Shown one piece after another: positions 9,013-17,472 of a stretch of 64,000 nt of DNA (its first letter is position 1; each line of letters starts with the position of its first letter). Below the pieces are notes generated by a model, which made no database searches, was not told where the DNA came from, and saw only the letters and a program-made list of their open reading frames with translations. A program made the position numbers and the translations under genes. This DNA comes from JACCZR01 sp963844805 (lineage in GTDB: Bacteria; Actinomycetota; Thermoleophilia; Solirubrobacterales; Thermoleophilaceae): NCBI GenBank assembly GCA_963844805.1, contig CAWJPU010000009.1:62001-126000 (forward strand), given 5' to 3'.

Positions 9013-9019
9013 GCGCCGC

Positions 9020-10141
9020 GTGGACGTGATCCCCTACGGGCGGCAGTCGGTCGACCGCCAGGACGTCGACCGCGTCGAGGAGGTGCTCACCGGCGACTGG
9101 CTCACCCAGGGCCCGGCCGTGACCGCCTTCGAGGACGCCGTGGCCGAGCGGTGCGACGTGTCCCACGCGGTCGCCTTCTCGTCCGGAACGGCCGCCCTGC
9201 ACGGGGCCGCGTTCGCCGCCGGGGTCGGCGAGGGCGACACGCTGCTCACCAGCGCGCTGACCTTCGCCGCCAGCGCCAACTGCGGCGTCTACCTGGGCGC
9301 CGAGCCGGCCTTCGCGGACATCGACCCGGCCACGCTGAACATGGGCGCGCAGACGGCGACCACCGTGCCCGCGCAAGGCCGTCGTGCCGGTCGACTTCGC
9401 CGGCCTGCCCGCGCCGGTGGAAGAGATCCGCGCCGCCGTCGGGGACGACGTGGCGCTGATTCAGGACGCCTCACACTCGCTCGGCGCCCGCCACGCCGAC
9501 GGGCGGCCGGTGGGCTGCTGCGACCACGTCGACATGACCACTTTCTCGTTCCATCCCGTCAAGCCCGTCACGTCGGCGGAGGGCGGCATGGTCACCACCC
9601 GCTCCGAGCGATCTGGCCGCCCGCCTCCGGCGCTTTCGTTCCCATGGTTTCGAGCGCGACCGGCTGCGGCGCACGGACCAGGGTGCCTGGTACCACGAGC
9701 AGCACGACCTCGGCTTCAACTACCGGCTCAGCGACGTGCACAGCGCGCTGGGCCTGTCGCAGCTCAGCCGCCTCGACGAGTTCATCGGGCGCCGCAACGA
9801 GATCGCCGCGCGCTACCGCGAGGGCCTGGCCGAGCTGGACCTGGTCACGCTCCCGCCCGCGGCGCCCGAGGGCGGCCTGCACGGCTACCACCTGTTCGTG
9901 ATCCGCCACCCCGAGCGCCGGCGCCTCTACGACGCGCTGCGCGAGCAGGGCATCCTGGTCGCAGGTGCACTACCTGCCGGTCTACTGGCACCCGTACTAC
10001 ATGGACCGCTGGGGCTTCGCCGAGGGCCTGTGCCCCGAGGCCGAGCGCTACTACCAGACGTGCCTGTCGCTGCCCTGCTTCCCCGATCTCGGCGAGGACG
10101 ATCAGCAGCGGGTGATCGACGCCGTGCTCGAGCTGGCGTGA
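9020..10141 (+). CDS. pseC: UDP-4-keto-6-deoxy-GlcNAc/AltNAc C4 aminotransferase PseC, three frameshifts
   Basis: The protein begins VDVIPYGRQSVDRQDVDRV and reads as a DegT/DnrJ-type PLP aminotransferase: SSGTAALHGAAFAAGVGEGD, then IQDASHSLGARH and FSFHPVKPVTSAEGG with the PLP lysine in HPVK. Three single extra bases (about 9374, 9609 and 9961) split it, but each piece picks up exactly where the last stops, giving about 372 residues, the normal PseC length. It should transfer an amino group from glutamate to C4 of the PseB product. Its end overlaps pseI (GTGA). Because all pieces look conserved, I favour sequence error over a dead gene. Confidence 0.85.
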
Positions 10142-11187
10142 GCTTCCCGGGCGAGTTCGAGATCGGCGGGCGGCCGGTGGGCGGGCGGCATCCGACCTGG
10201 GTGATCGCCGAGATCGGCGCCAACCACAATCGCGACATGGGCGTGGCGCGGGAGCTGATCGACGCGGCGGCGGCGGCCGGCGCGGACGCGGTGAAGTTCC
10301 AGACCTACTCGGGCGAGCGCATCTACTCGCGCAAGACGCCGGCGTTCGACTACCTGCAGACGGACGAGCCGCCCGCCGAGCTGCTCGAGCGGATCTCGCT
10401 GCCGCGCGAGTGGCAGGCCCCGCTGGCCGACCACGCGGCCTCGCGGGGGGTGCAGTTCTTCTCCAGCCCGTTCGACCACGAGGCGGTGATCGAGCTGGCC
10501 GAGCTGGGTGTGCCCGCGCTGAAGATCGCCTCGTTCGAGATAGTGGACCTGCCGCTGATCGAGGTGGCCGCGGCCACGGGCATCCCGCTGATCATCTCCA
10601 CGGGCATGGCGGTGCTGGGCGAGGTGGAGGACGCGCTCGAGGCGGCCCGCCGCGGCGGCGCGGAGGCCGTCGGCCTGATGCAGACCACGTCGGTCTACCC
10701 CGCTCCGGCGAAGCGGGCCAACCTGCAAGCGATGGCGACCATGCGCACCGCGTTCGGCGTGCCGGTGGGCCTGTCGGACCACACCGAGGGCACGGCGGTT
10801 CCGATCGCCGCCGCGGCCTTGGGAGCCGCCTTCGTGGAGAAGCACTTCACGCTCGACCGCTCGATGGAGGGGCCCGACCACCCGTTCGCGCTGGAGCCCG
10901 AGGAGCTGCGCGACATGGTCGACGGCATCCGCACCGCGCAGGTGGCGCTCGGCGACGGGCGCAAGGAGGGCCCGAGCGAGGAGGAGCGGCGCGAGATGTA
11001 CACGCTGGCGCGCCGCAGCCTGATCCTCACCCGCGACCTGCCCGCGGGCACGGTGCTGGAGCGCGAAATGCTCACGGTCAAGCGGCCGGGCTTCGGGGTG
11101 CCGCCCAAGCACCTGGACCTGGTGCTGGGCCGCGCCCTGCGGGTGGACGTGGAGGCCGACGACATCCTCACCTGGGAGATGCTCTGA
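10138..11187 (+). CDS. pseI: Pseudaminic acid synthase PseI
   Basis: The 349-residue protein has the NeuB-type TIM-barrel start (VIAEIGANHNRDMGVARELI), the substrate segment ADAVKFQTYSGE, and DHTEGTAVPIAAAALGA followed by EKHFTLDRSMEGPDHPFAL. It ends in a SAF antifreeze-like domain (RSLILTRDLPAGTVL). This is the sialic/pseudaminic acid synthase architecture, condensing the six-carbon sugar with phosphoenolpyruvate. The pseB/pseC/pseG neighbours point to pseudaminic rather than sialic or legionaminic acid. It starts at GTG 10138 inside the pseC stop and ends in CTCTGA, where pseG appears to begin. Confidence 0.92.
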   Translation: MSFPGEFEIGGRPVGGRHPTWVIAEIGANHNRDMGVARELIDAAAAAGADAVKFQTYSGERIYSRKTPAFDYLQTDEPPAELLERISLPREWQAPLADHAASRGVQFFSSPFDHEAVIELAELGVPALKIASFEIVDLPLIEVAAATGIPLIISTGMAVLGEVEDALEAARRGGAEAVGLMQTTSVYPAPAKRANLQAMATMRTAFGVPVGLSDHTEGTAVPIAAAALGAAFVEKHFTLDRSMEGPDHPFALEPEELRDMVDGIRTAQVALGDGRKEGPSEEERREMYTLARRSLILTRDLPAGTVLEREMLTVKRPGFGVPPKHLDLVLGRALRVDVEADDILTWEML

Positions 11188-12008
11188 AGCAGATCACCAT
11201 CGTGGCCGACGCCGCCGGCCGCGTGGGGATGGGCCACGTGGCGCGCTGCACGGCGGTTGCGTCGGCACTGCGCGAGCGCGGCGCCGAGGTGCGCTGCCTC
11301 GGGTTCGAGGCCGAGGAGCCGCGGGAGCTCGACGGCCTGGTGTGGGAGCCGATCGCGGAGGCGGTCGAGGCCGACGGCCTGCTGCTGCTCGACTCCTACT
11401 CCGACCGCCGGGGCGAGTTCGCACCGGACGCGGTGTTCCTGGACGAGGGCCGGCCCCCCGCCGGGGCGAGGCTGGTGATCGGGCCCAGCGGCCTGGCCCC
11501 GCCGGAGTACGCCTGCCTGCGCCGCCCCTACTGGACACCGCCTCGGCGCGAGGCTGGCGCCCAGGTGCGCCGCGTGCTGGTCAGTACCGGCGCCGCCACC
11601 CCCGCTGCCACCCTGGCCGGCGAGGTGGCCGCCGCGCTGCCCGACGCTGAGGTGCGAGTGACCGGCGATGAGGACGCCGTCGGCGCGGAGGCCATCGGCA
11701 CCCCGCCCGCGCTGCGCGACGAGCTGGAGGCCTGCGACCTGGCCGTCACCGGCGCCGGCCAGACCATGCTCGAAGCGCTGGCCGTCGGCCGCCCCGTGGT
11801 AGCGGTGATCACCGCGGACAACCAGCTCGCCCAGGCCCGCTCGGTCGAGGACGTCGTGGTCCTGGCCGAGGACGACGCTTGGGCCAGGGTGGCCGAGCTC
11901 GCCGCCGACCGCGAGCGGCGCCTCGACCTGGCCCGGCGGGCGCGGGAGGCCGTCGACGGCCGGGGGGCGCACCGGGTGGCTGAGGCGCTACTGAGCCTTC
12001 TCGAATAG
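11184..12008 (+). CDS. pseG: UDP-sugar hydrolase PseG, apparent CTG start
   Basis: The 274-residue protein has the PseG N-terminal loop TIVADAAGRVGMGHVARC and the late nucleotide-binding motif VTGAGQTMLEALAVGRP, placing it with the UDP-2,4-diacetamido-trideoxy-altropyranose hydrolases that release UDP before the PseI step. No ATG, GTG or TTG stands at the expected start. CTG at 11184 overlaps the pseI stop (CTGA) and gives the family-like beginning (M)KQITIVADA, with GGGAG about five bases upstream as a ribosome site. The 3' end overlaps the convergent methylase gene by 21 bases. Confidence 0.85.
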   Translation: MKQITIVADAAGRVGMGHVARCTAVASALRERGAEVRCLGFEAEEPRELDGLVWEPIAEAVEADGLLLLDSYSDRRGEFAPDAVFLDEGRPPAGARLVIGPSGLAPPEYACLRRPYWTPPRREAGAQVRRVLVSTGAATPAATLAGEVAAALPDAEVRVTGDEDAVGAEAIGTPPALRDELEACDLAVTGAGQTMLEALAVGRPVVAVITADNQLAQARSVEDVVVLAEDDAWARVAELAADRERRLDLARRAREAVDGRGAHRVAEALLSLLE

Positions 12009-12611
12009 CCACCAGGTCACGTCGTCCCACGTACCCTCGGAGGCGGGGAGGAAGCCCTGGTCGGCCAGGCGCAGCTCTTGGTGCCTCTCGGCGTATAGGC
12101 GCCCGTAGTCGCGCTTGAACAGCGCGCCGTGGTGGCCACGGTAGGGCACCTCGACGTCCTGCTCTGAGAAGTACTCCCCGCACAGCACCCAGCGGCGCGC
12201 GCAGCGCACCACCTCGCTCATCATCGCGGGAAGCTGCTCGGTGGACTGGTGGATCAGGACGCCCATGGTGAAGACGAGATCGAAGGCGCCGTCGTCGAAG
12301 GGCAGGGCGGTTCCGCTGGTGTGGATCCCCCTCGCCTCCGGGACGCGCTCGGCGAGCTGCGCGAGCGCTTTCTCGTTCACATCGACCCCGGTCACCGAGT
12401 CCACCGACTCAGCCACCCAGCGCAGGTTGCCGCCCACGTTGCAGCCCACCTCGAGCGCGCTGTCCGGCTCGATACGGCCGAGCAGCTCGCGCCAGAAGCC
12501 CTCGCGGCCACGCTGGGCTTGCGCGTTGCGATCCACGTAGGCGTCGCCGAAGTCGCCGGCCCACAGCTTCTCCAGGCGGGTCTGCGTCGAGTGGTGTCCT
12601 TCCTCGGGCAC
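11988..12611 (-). CDS. Pseudaminic acid biosynthesis-associated methylase
   Basis: The 207-residue protein carries a class I SAM-binding loop (SALEVGCNVGGNLRWVAE), an acidic LPFDDGAFDLVFTMGVLIHQ segment and a conserved tail with WVLCGEYFSEQDVEVPYRGH. That tail and the position beside pseG fit the pseudaminic-acid-associated methylase family (TIGR03587), whose exact substrate is unproven. A TAGTCT box overlaps the stop codon of the upstream acetyltransferase gene and ends six bases before this GTG start. Confidence 0.85.
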   Translation of the reverse strand: MPEEGHHSTQTRLEKLWAGDFGDAYVDRNAQAQRGREGFWRELLGRIEPDSALEVGCNVGGNLRWVAESVDSVTGVDVNEKALAQLAERVPEARGIHTSGTALPFDDGAFDLVFTMGVLIHQSTEQLPAMMSEVVRCARRWVLCGEYFSEQDVEVPYRGHHGALFKRDYGRLYAERHQELRLADQGFLPASEGTWDDVTWWLFEKAQ

Positions 12612-12617
12612 CGGCCG

Positions 12618-12623
12618 AGACTA
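12618..12623 (-). promoter_or_regulatory. -10-like box TAGTCT overlapping an upstream stop codon
   Basis: TAGTCT on the minus strand ends six bases before the GTG of the methylase gene. Its TAG is also the stop codon of the acetyltransferase gene. Confidence 0.4.
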
Positions 12624-13062
12624 GGCGAGCAGGCGCTCCAGCACGACCTCACGGCCGTCGCGCGCGCGCTCGACGAACCCGGCCGCGGCGAAGGCGCGCA
12701 GCGAGCGCTCGTTGTCCGCCAGCACCCGCGCCACCAGGACGTCCGCGTCCGCCTCGTGCACGGCGAGGTCGAGCGCCGCGCGGCCCAGGCCCCGGCCGCG
12801 CGCGTCCGGCGCCAGCCCGATGTGCACCTCGACCTCTCCGGACGGCGTGGCGCTGCAGGCGGATCTGGCCCACCGGCTCGCCTTCGTCCTCAACCACGAA
12901 GAGGCGCTCGGCGGGGTCGGACAGGACCCGCTCCAGCCAGGCCTCGTGCTCAGTGGGCTCGACCCCTCGGCCGCTGAGCGAGGCCGCGACCGTCTCGGCA
13001 TCGTTGCGCCACTCGTGCAGCCGCCCGGCGTCCTCGGCGGTGGCGGGGCGCAGCCGGATCAC
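12621..13062 (-). CDS. pseH: GNAT N-acetyltransferase, likely PseH, frameshifted
   Basis: Starting at GTG 13062, which overlaps the stop of the upstream membrane protein (GTGA), the protein reads VIRLRPATAEDAGRLHEWRN, a GNAT beginning with the WRN motif typical of PseH-like enzymes. An extra base near 12850 shifts the frame; the corrected tail has the acetyl-CoA loop APDARGRGLGRAALDLAV, for about 146 residues. It would acetylate the C4 amino group of the PseC product, completing the set of Pse enzymes. Assignment to PseH is by context; other amino-sugar acetyltransferases look alike. Confidence 0.7.
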
Positions 13063-15197
13063 AGCCGGTACACCACCAGTGCTTGGTTGCGGAACACCAC
13101 CCGACCCGGGATGCGTTTGCGCGGCGGCGGCGCGTTGGCGCGGTCGACGAGCACGTAGTCCACGCCGCGCCGCTTCAGCGCAGCGGCGGCGCCGGGGGCC
13201 TCGCCGGCGTAGACGGCGTCGTTGAGCGCCACGCGCCCGGCCAACGGATGCCGGCCGGCGCGGACGGCGGCGATGTCCAGGTTGACCACCGGGTCCGCGT
13301 ACTCCCACGACTCGATGAACACGCGGCGCTCGGCCAGGCCCGAGTAGTAGAAGTAGCGGGACTCGCCCTCGCTCGGCCGGCGGATGTGGTTGTTGACCGC
13401 CAGCACCGCCTCCTCGCCGGTGTTGTTGCGCACCCACATCAGGCCGGCGAAGAGCGCCCGCGAAAGCCCCCGCTCGCTCCGCGGGTCGGCCTCGCGGTGG
13501 ACGGGCCCGTCGCCTACCACGCGCGAGGCGAGGTCCGGCAGGCGGTCGGCGGGAGCGTCGACCAGGCCGGCAGTAAGCAGCGCGCTCGCTGCGAGGAGGC
13601 CTGGCCAGGCGGGCAACCGCCGGCGCCATAGCGCGTAGCCGGCGAGCGCGACGGCCAGGAGCGCCGCCACCGCCATGTAGCCGCGCATGAGACGGGTGTC
13701 GTCGGCCGGCGCCCCCAGCCCCAGCACGACCCCGATCGCCACGCCCGCGGCGAGCGCTAGCTGCCATCCCTGGCCGCGACCCCGCCTCAGGGCCTCGACA
13801 AGTCCCCCCGCCGAGAGCAGCGCCCCCGCGGTGAAGCCGTACCAGAGGAAGTAGAGCTGGCTGTAGCCATTCAGGTCCTGCACGAGAAAAGCGACGACCG
13901 ACGTGACGAGAAGCCCGATGAGCAGCGGCTGAGCCCTTGCCCAGGCCAGCCCGGCCAGTGCGGCCATCAGCGCGACGCCGGTCACGCAGGTGGCGATCGG
14001 CCACGAGAGCGCACCCTTGATTCCGCCCCCGGCGCGCACGCCCACCAGCTGCTGGCCGGGCAGCGAGCGAAAGGCGCTCTCCAGCAGGTTGACGTCGCCG
14101 CCCCCGCGGCCGCCGCTGTAGAGCAGGACGTACGAGGCGACGAAGGCGAGCAGGACCAGGCCGAGGGCGACGCCCAGCTGCCGGTCCAGCCGGCGCGTCC
14201 ACAGCGCATAGACAGCCAAGCCGCCGATGAGGACGGGGAGGATCGAGGCCTTCGCCCCCGCGCAACCGAAGAGCAGGATGGCCAGCAGCGCCAGAGTCCC
14301 CCGCCGCAGGCGCTCGGCCTCCAGTAGGTCGGCCACCACTACCACCGTCGGCAGGAACAGGATCATCCCCAGGAGCTGGGTCGGGCTGAGGAACAGCCCG
14401 GAGAAGTACTGGCCCAGCAACGGCTCGCCCCGCCCGGCGCCCATGTCGAGGTCGCCTACGAACAGGACCAGCCCGGCGGCCACCACGCCCGCCCAGGCGC
14501 TGCCGGTGAAGCGCCACCCGGCGTGCGCCAGCTGAGCCACCAGCAGCAGGAGCAGCGACACGGGAAACAGACGCAGCGAGACGACCGGCAGGTCGATGCC
14601 GGTCTGCTGGCTTGTGGCGGCCATCTCGTGGAAGGCGAAGACGTGATAGCGCAGCGGCTCGCCGAGGACGGCCGGAGTGGTCACCGGCCAGTGGTGGAGG
14701 GCCTCGGCGGCCATGCCGAGGTCCCACATCAGGTCTTGGTAGTACGCCGCGCTTGCCACCGTCCCGGGCAGCGGCGCCTGGGAGAACAGCGCGAACCCCA
14801 GGAGAGCCACCGCCAGGACCGCCACCCCGGCAAGCGCCACGGCCTGGCGGCCGGTCAACTCCGACAAGGGAGGCGTCCACGCTCCCCGGCGTGCCAGCGC
14901 GAGGCACCCCGCCAGCGCAACCGCTGGTAGCAGCCACAGCGCCCAGCGGGCGCCCACGGCGGCGGTGACGACGAACCAGACCAGGAGGATCGCGTGACCG
15001 GCCGCCGCGCCGATGCTCAGCCGCGAGAGCAACCCGCCGGGGCCCTGCACGAGCGCGGTGTGCGCGGTGAAGCCGGGGAGCAGGACGAAGGCGAGCTCAA
15101 ACAGAGCGAACAGGGCCAGCTCCCCTGCGGACACCCCGGTGGCGAGCAGGATCACGCCGGTGGCCACGAGCACGGAAACCGCCGCGATGACCTTCAT
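13059..15197 (-). CDS. Large polytopic membrane protein, GT-C-like, unknown function
   Basis: The 712-residue protein consists of about 15-17 hydrophobic segments from residue 1 to about 530, followed by a soluble C-terminal domain ending VDYVLVDRANAPPPRKRIPG and YRL. That tail resembles the periplasmic domains of integral-membrane GT-C glycosyltransferases and related uncharacterised proteins in actinobacterial polysaccharide loci. I see no motif that fixes a substrate. A TACCCT hexamer is eight bases before the ATG. It is translationally coupled to the downstream acetyltransferase gene. Confidence 0.6.
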   Translation of the reverse strand: MKVIAAVSVLVATGVILLATGVSAGELALFALFELAFVLLPGFTAHTALVQGPGGLLSRLSIGAAAGHAILLVWFVVTAAVGARWALWLLPAVALAGCLALARRGAWTPPLSELTGRQAVALAGVAVLAVALLGFALFSQAPLPGTVASAAYYQDLMWDLGMAAEALHHWPVTTPAVLGEPLRYHVFAFHEMAATSQQTGIDLPVVSLRLFPVSLLLLLVAQLAHAGWRFTGSAWAGVVAAGLVLFVGDLDMGAGRGEPLLGQYFSGLFLSPTQLLGMILFLPTVVVVADLLEAERLRRGTLALLAILLFGCAGAKASILPVLIGGLAVYALWTRRLDRQLGVALGLVLLAFVASYVLLYSGGRGGGDVNLLESAFRSLPGQQLVGVRAGGGIKGALSWPIATCVTGVALMAALAGLAWARAQPLLIGLLVTSVVAFLVQDLNGYSQLYFLWYGFTAGALLSAGGLVEALRRGRGQGWQLALAAGVAIGVVLGLGAPADDTRLMRGYMAVAALLAVALAGYALWRRRLPAWPGLLAASALLTAGLVDAPADRLPDLASRVVGDGPVHREADPRSERGLSRALFAGLMWVRNNTGEEAVLAVNNHIRRPSEGESRYFYYSGLAERRVFIESWEYADPVVNLDIAAVRAGRHPLAGRVALNDAVYAGEAPGAAAALKRRGVDYVLVDRANAPPPRKRIPGRVVFRNQALVVYRL

Positions 15198-15205
15198 GCG
15201 CGCCG

Positions 15206-15211
15206 AGGGTA
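15206..15211 (-). promoter_or_regulatory. -10-like box TACCCT, leaderless promoter candidate
   Basis: TACCCT on the minus strand ends eight bases before the ATG of the membrane protein gene at 15197. It lies in the 15-base gap after the flippase gene. Confidence 0.4.
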
Positions 15212-15212
15212 G

Positions 15213-16739
15213 TCAGCCCGCGCGGAGCATCCCGCGCACCACGTCGACCGCCAGGCGGCGCTCGGAGGCGTCCAGGAACAGCACCGCGAACACCACCCAG
15301 TAAGCGGCCAAGCCGCCCAGCCCGATGGCGAGTACCTCGCCCAGGCTGTCGAGGTCGAGCGCCAGCCGCGCCCCCACCAGGGCGAGCGCCAACAGCGCGG
15401 CCAGCGGGTACGCGGGCAGCCACGCCCGACGGGCCAGGTCGCCCAGCGTCGCCGGGAGCTTGCCCAGCGCGAAGCGCAGGAAGAACGGGAAGGACACCGC
15501 GTACGGGAGCGCGGTGCCCAGCACCAGGCCGTCGAGGCCGAGCAGCGGGGTGAGCGCCAGGGAGGCGGCCAGGCAGCCGAGCGCCACCGACCAGGCGTAC
15601 CGCGCCAGCCACGCGGTCTCGCCGTGGGCGACGAGCATGCCCGCCGCCACCACCGTGTTCGCGTTGATCAGCCAGTAGCCGACGAAGATGGTCATCGCGG
15701 TGTCCGCGGTGGCGAACCGCGGCCCCAGCCACACCGCGAGGATGGGGCCGGCGAGCGCCATCACCACCACCACTCCGGGCACGACCAGGGCGAGGACGTA
15801 GCGCGTGCCGCGCACCAGGAGGTCGCGCGCGCGGGGGGTGTCCCCCTTGGCGAGGTAGTCCGAGGCCGCGGGCAGGACGCCGAAGGAAAGCGTCCCGGCG
15901 GTCAGGCGCACGAGGTTGTGCACGCGCAGCGGGCCCTCGTAGAGGCCGACCGCCGAGCTGCCTTTGAAGGCGGAGAGCACCACGCGGTCCAGCGAGTAGA
16001 TGACGAAGTCGGCCACCCCGGTGGCCAGCAGCTGGGTGGACATGCGCGTGAAGCGCGCGGTGGTCTCGCGCTCCATCGTGCCCGGGGCGAGGCGCAGGCC
16101 GAGACCGCGCGCGAGCGCGAAGATCACCCCCGCGGCCAGGCCGATGAACAGCGGCACCGCGCCCCCGACGGCGATCAGCAGCCACAGCGGCGCACCGGCC
16201 ACCGCGAGCGCTATGGACAGGGCGGCCATCGTGAAGTAGCCGAGGAAGTCCGACAGCGCGACGCGGCGAAACAGCTGCGCGGCGCGCAGCGCGTCGCGGC
16301 AGGACTTCAGCGGCCAGCCGACCACGGTCAGCGCGCCGGTCAGGACCCCGCCCAGCACGGCGTCGTCCTGCAGCCCCTCGGGCACGCCCAGCGGCCCGGG
16401 CAGGATCAGCGACGCCAGCGCGATCAGCAGCCCCGCGACCAGCCCCGCAAGCCCGTAGGCGATCACCGTCGTGCTGAACACGCGCGCCCGGGCGTCGTCG
16501 TCGCCGCCCGCTCCCGCGAGCATCGCCACCGCCGCTCCCTCGACGGCGGACTGGGCGAACAGCAGGTAGGTGGAAAAGGAGACGAACAGCGTGTAGACGC
16601 CGAAGCCGGCGAACGACAGCTCGCGGGCCAGCACGGTGATGACCACGAGGCTGGCGAGGGCGACCAGCAGCTGAGTGGCCTGCTGGGCGACGGAGCCGAT
16701 GGCGAGCCGGCGCTCGTCGGCTCCGCTGCGAAAGCTCAC
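15213..16739 (-). CDS. Wzx-type oligosaccharide flippase
   Basis: The 508-residue protein has the 12-14 membrane-helix pattern of polysaccharide flippases (MOP superfamily), opening with a hydrophobic run after SFRSGADERRLAIGSVAQQ and containing the GLYEGPLRVHNLVRLTAG loop. It would flip lipid-linked repeat units to the outer membrane face. It begins at GTG overlapping the stop of the methyltransferase gene. A paralogue with the same core sequence pattern (VGLFEGPVRAHNLVRALN) lies at 18536-20041, so the locus has two flippases. Confidence 0.85.
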   Translation of the reverse strand: MSFRSGADERRLAIGSVAQQATQLLVALASLVVITVLARELSFAGFGVYTLFVSFSTYLLFAQSAVEGAAVAMLAGAGGDDDARARVFSTTVIAYGLAGLVAGLLIALASLILPGPLGVPEGLQDDAVLGGVLTGALTVVGWPLKSCRDALRAAQLFRRVALSDFLGYFTMAALSIALAVAGAPLWLLIAVGGAVPLFIGLAAGVIFALARGLGLRLAPGTMERETTARFTRMSTQLLATGVADFVIYSLDRVVLSAFKGSSAVGLYEGPLRVHNLVRLTAGTLSFGVLPAASDYLAKGDTPRARDLLVRGTRYVLALVVPGVVVVMALAGPILAVWLGPRFATADTAMTIFVGYWLINANTVVAAGMLVAHGETAWLARYAWSVALGCLAASLALTPLLGLDGLVLGTALPYAVSFPFFLRFALGKLPATLGDLARRAWLPAYPLAALLALALVGARLALDLDSLGEVLAIGLGGLAAYWVVFAVLFLDASERRLAVDVVRGMLRAG

Positions 16740-17446
16740 GGCCCGGGCGAAGCCACGGCGACGACCTCCACGTTGGTGGCCAGCCGGTTGAGCAGCGGCA
16801 CCCGCGCAAGCAGTCGGTTCGCCGCCCAGATCGGCCCCGTGAGCGCCGCGGCGAGGCGACCCGGGAGCGTGAGCGGCAGCATGTTCGACCGCCGCGCCTC
16901 CACCACGTCGAAGCCGTGGCGGGCGATCAGGGCCTTCGCGTCCTGGAGGTCGTAGAGGCGGTCGTTCGGGTAGGCCCCGTGGTAGTAGAGGCCGGCCTTT
17001 CGCGCGATCCACTCGAGGTAGGACCGCCGGTTGGGCAGCTTGTACACGTACAGCGTGCCCTCCGGGCGCAGCACCCGGCGCAGCTCGTCGAGGCTGCGCT
17101 CGGGCTGGCCCACGTGCTCCAGCACGCCGCAGCTGAGCACGGCGTCGAAGGTGTCGTCGGGCCACGGCAGGCCGACGGGGTCGGAGCTCAGGTAGGCCTC
17201 GTGCTCGGGGTAGCGCTCGAGCGGGCGCGGCCCGTCCCCCTCGAGGTCGGGCACGTAGTTGAAGGCGTCCACGCGCAGCCCTCGCTCGCTCATCAGGGCG
17301 GTCATCTGGCCGAACCCACAACCCCAGTCGAGCACCCGCTCCGGCCGGTCCCGCGCCACGCGGTCGGCGATCTCGGCGTACTCGCGCACCTGCGGGCCCG
17401 AGCGCAGGTTGACGTCGTGACCTCTCGGGTTCTCCAGCTCGGGCAT
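16736..17446 (-). CDS. Class I SAM-dependent methyltransferase
   Basis: I use ATG 17446 (MPELENPRGHDVNLRSG), which has TACCCT nine bases upstream, rather than more distal starts. The 236-residue protein shows the SAM loop VLDWGCGFGQMTALM, the post-II segment DDTFDAVLSCGVLEHVG and the LRRVLRPEGTLYVYKLP motif of Methyltransf_11-like enzymes. It may methylate a glycan residue or lipid-linked intermediate; the substrate is not visible. It overlaps the downstream flippase gene by four bases. Confidence 0.8.
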   Translation of the reverse strand: MPELENPRGHDVNLRSGPQVREYAEIADRVARDRPERVLDWGCGFGQMTALMSERGLRVDAFNYVPDLEGDGPRPLERYPEHEAYLSSDPVGLPWPDDTFDAVLSCGVLEHVGQPERSLDELRRVLRPEGTLYVYKLPNRRSYLEWIARKAGLYYHGAYPNDRLYDLQDAKALIARHGFDVVEARRSNMLPLTLPGRLAAALTGPIWAANRLLARVPLLNRLATNVEVVAVASPGP

Positions 17447-17455
17447 GACCGGCGC

Positions 17456-17461
17456 AGGGTA
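17456..17461 (-). promoter_or_regulatory. -10-like box TACCCT, leaderless promoter candidate
   Basis: TACCCT on the minus strand ends nine bases before ATG 17446. On the other strand TAATGAT at 17460-17466 sits six bases before the divergent GTG at 17473, an imperfect match to the same arrangement. Confidence 0.4.
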
Positions 17462-17472
17462 ATGATGAGCGG

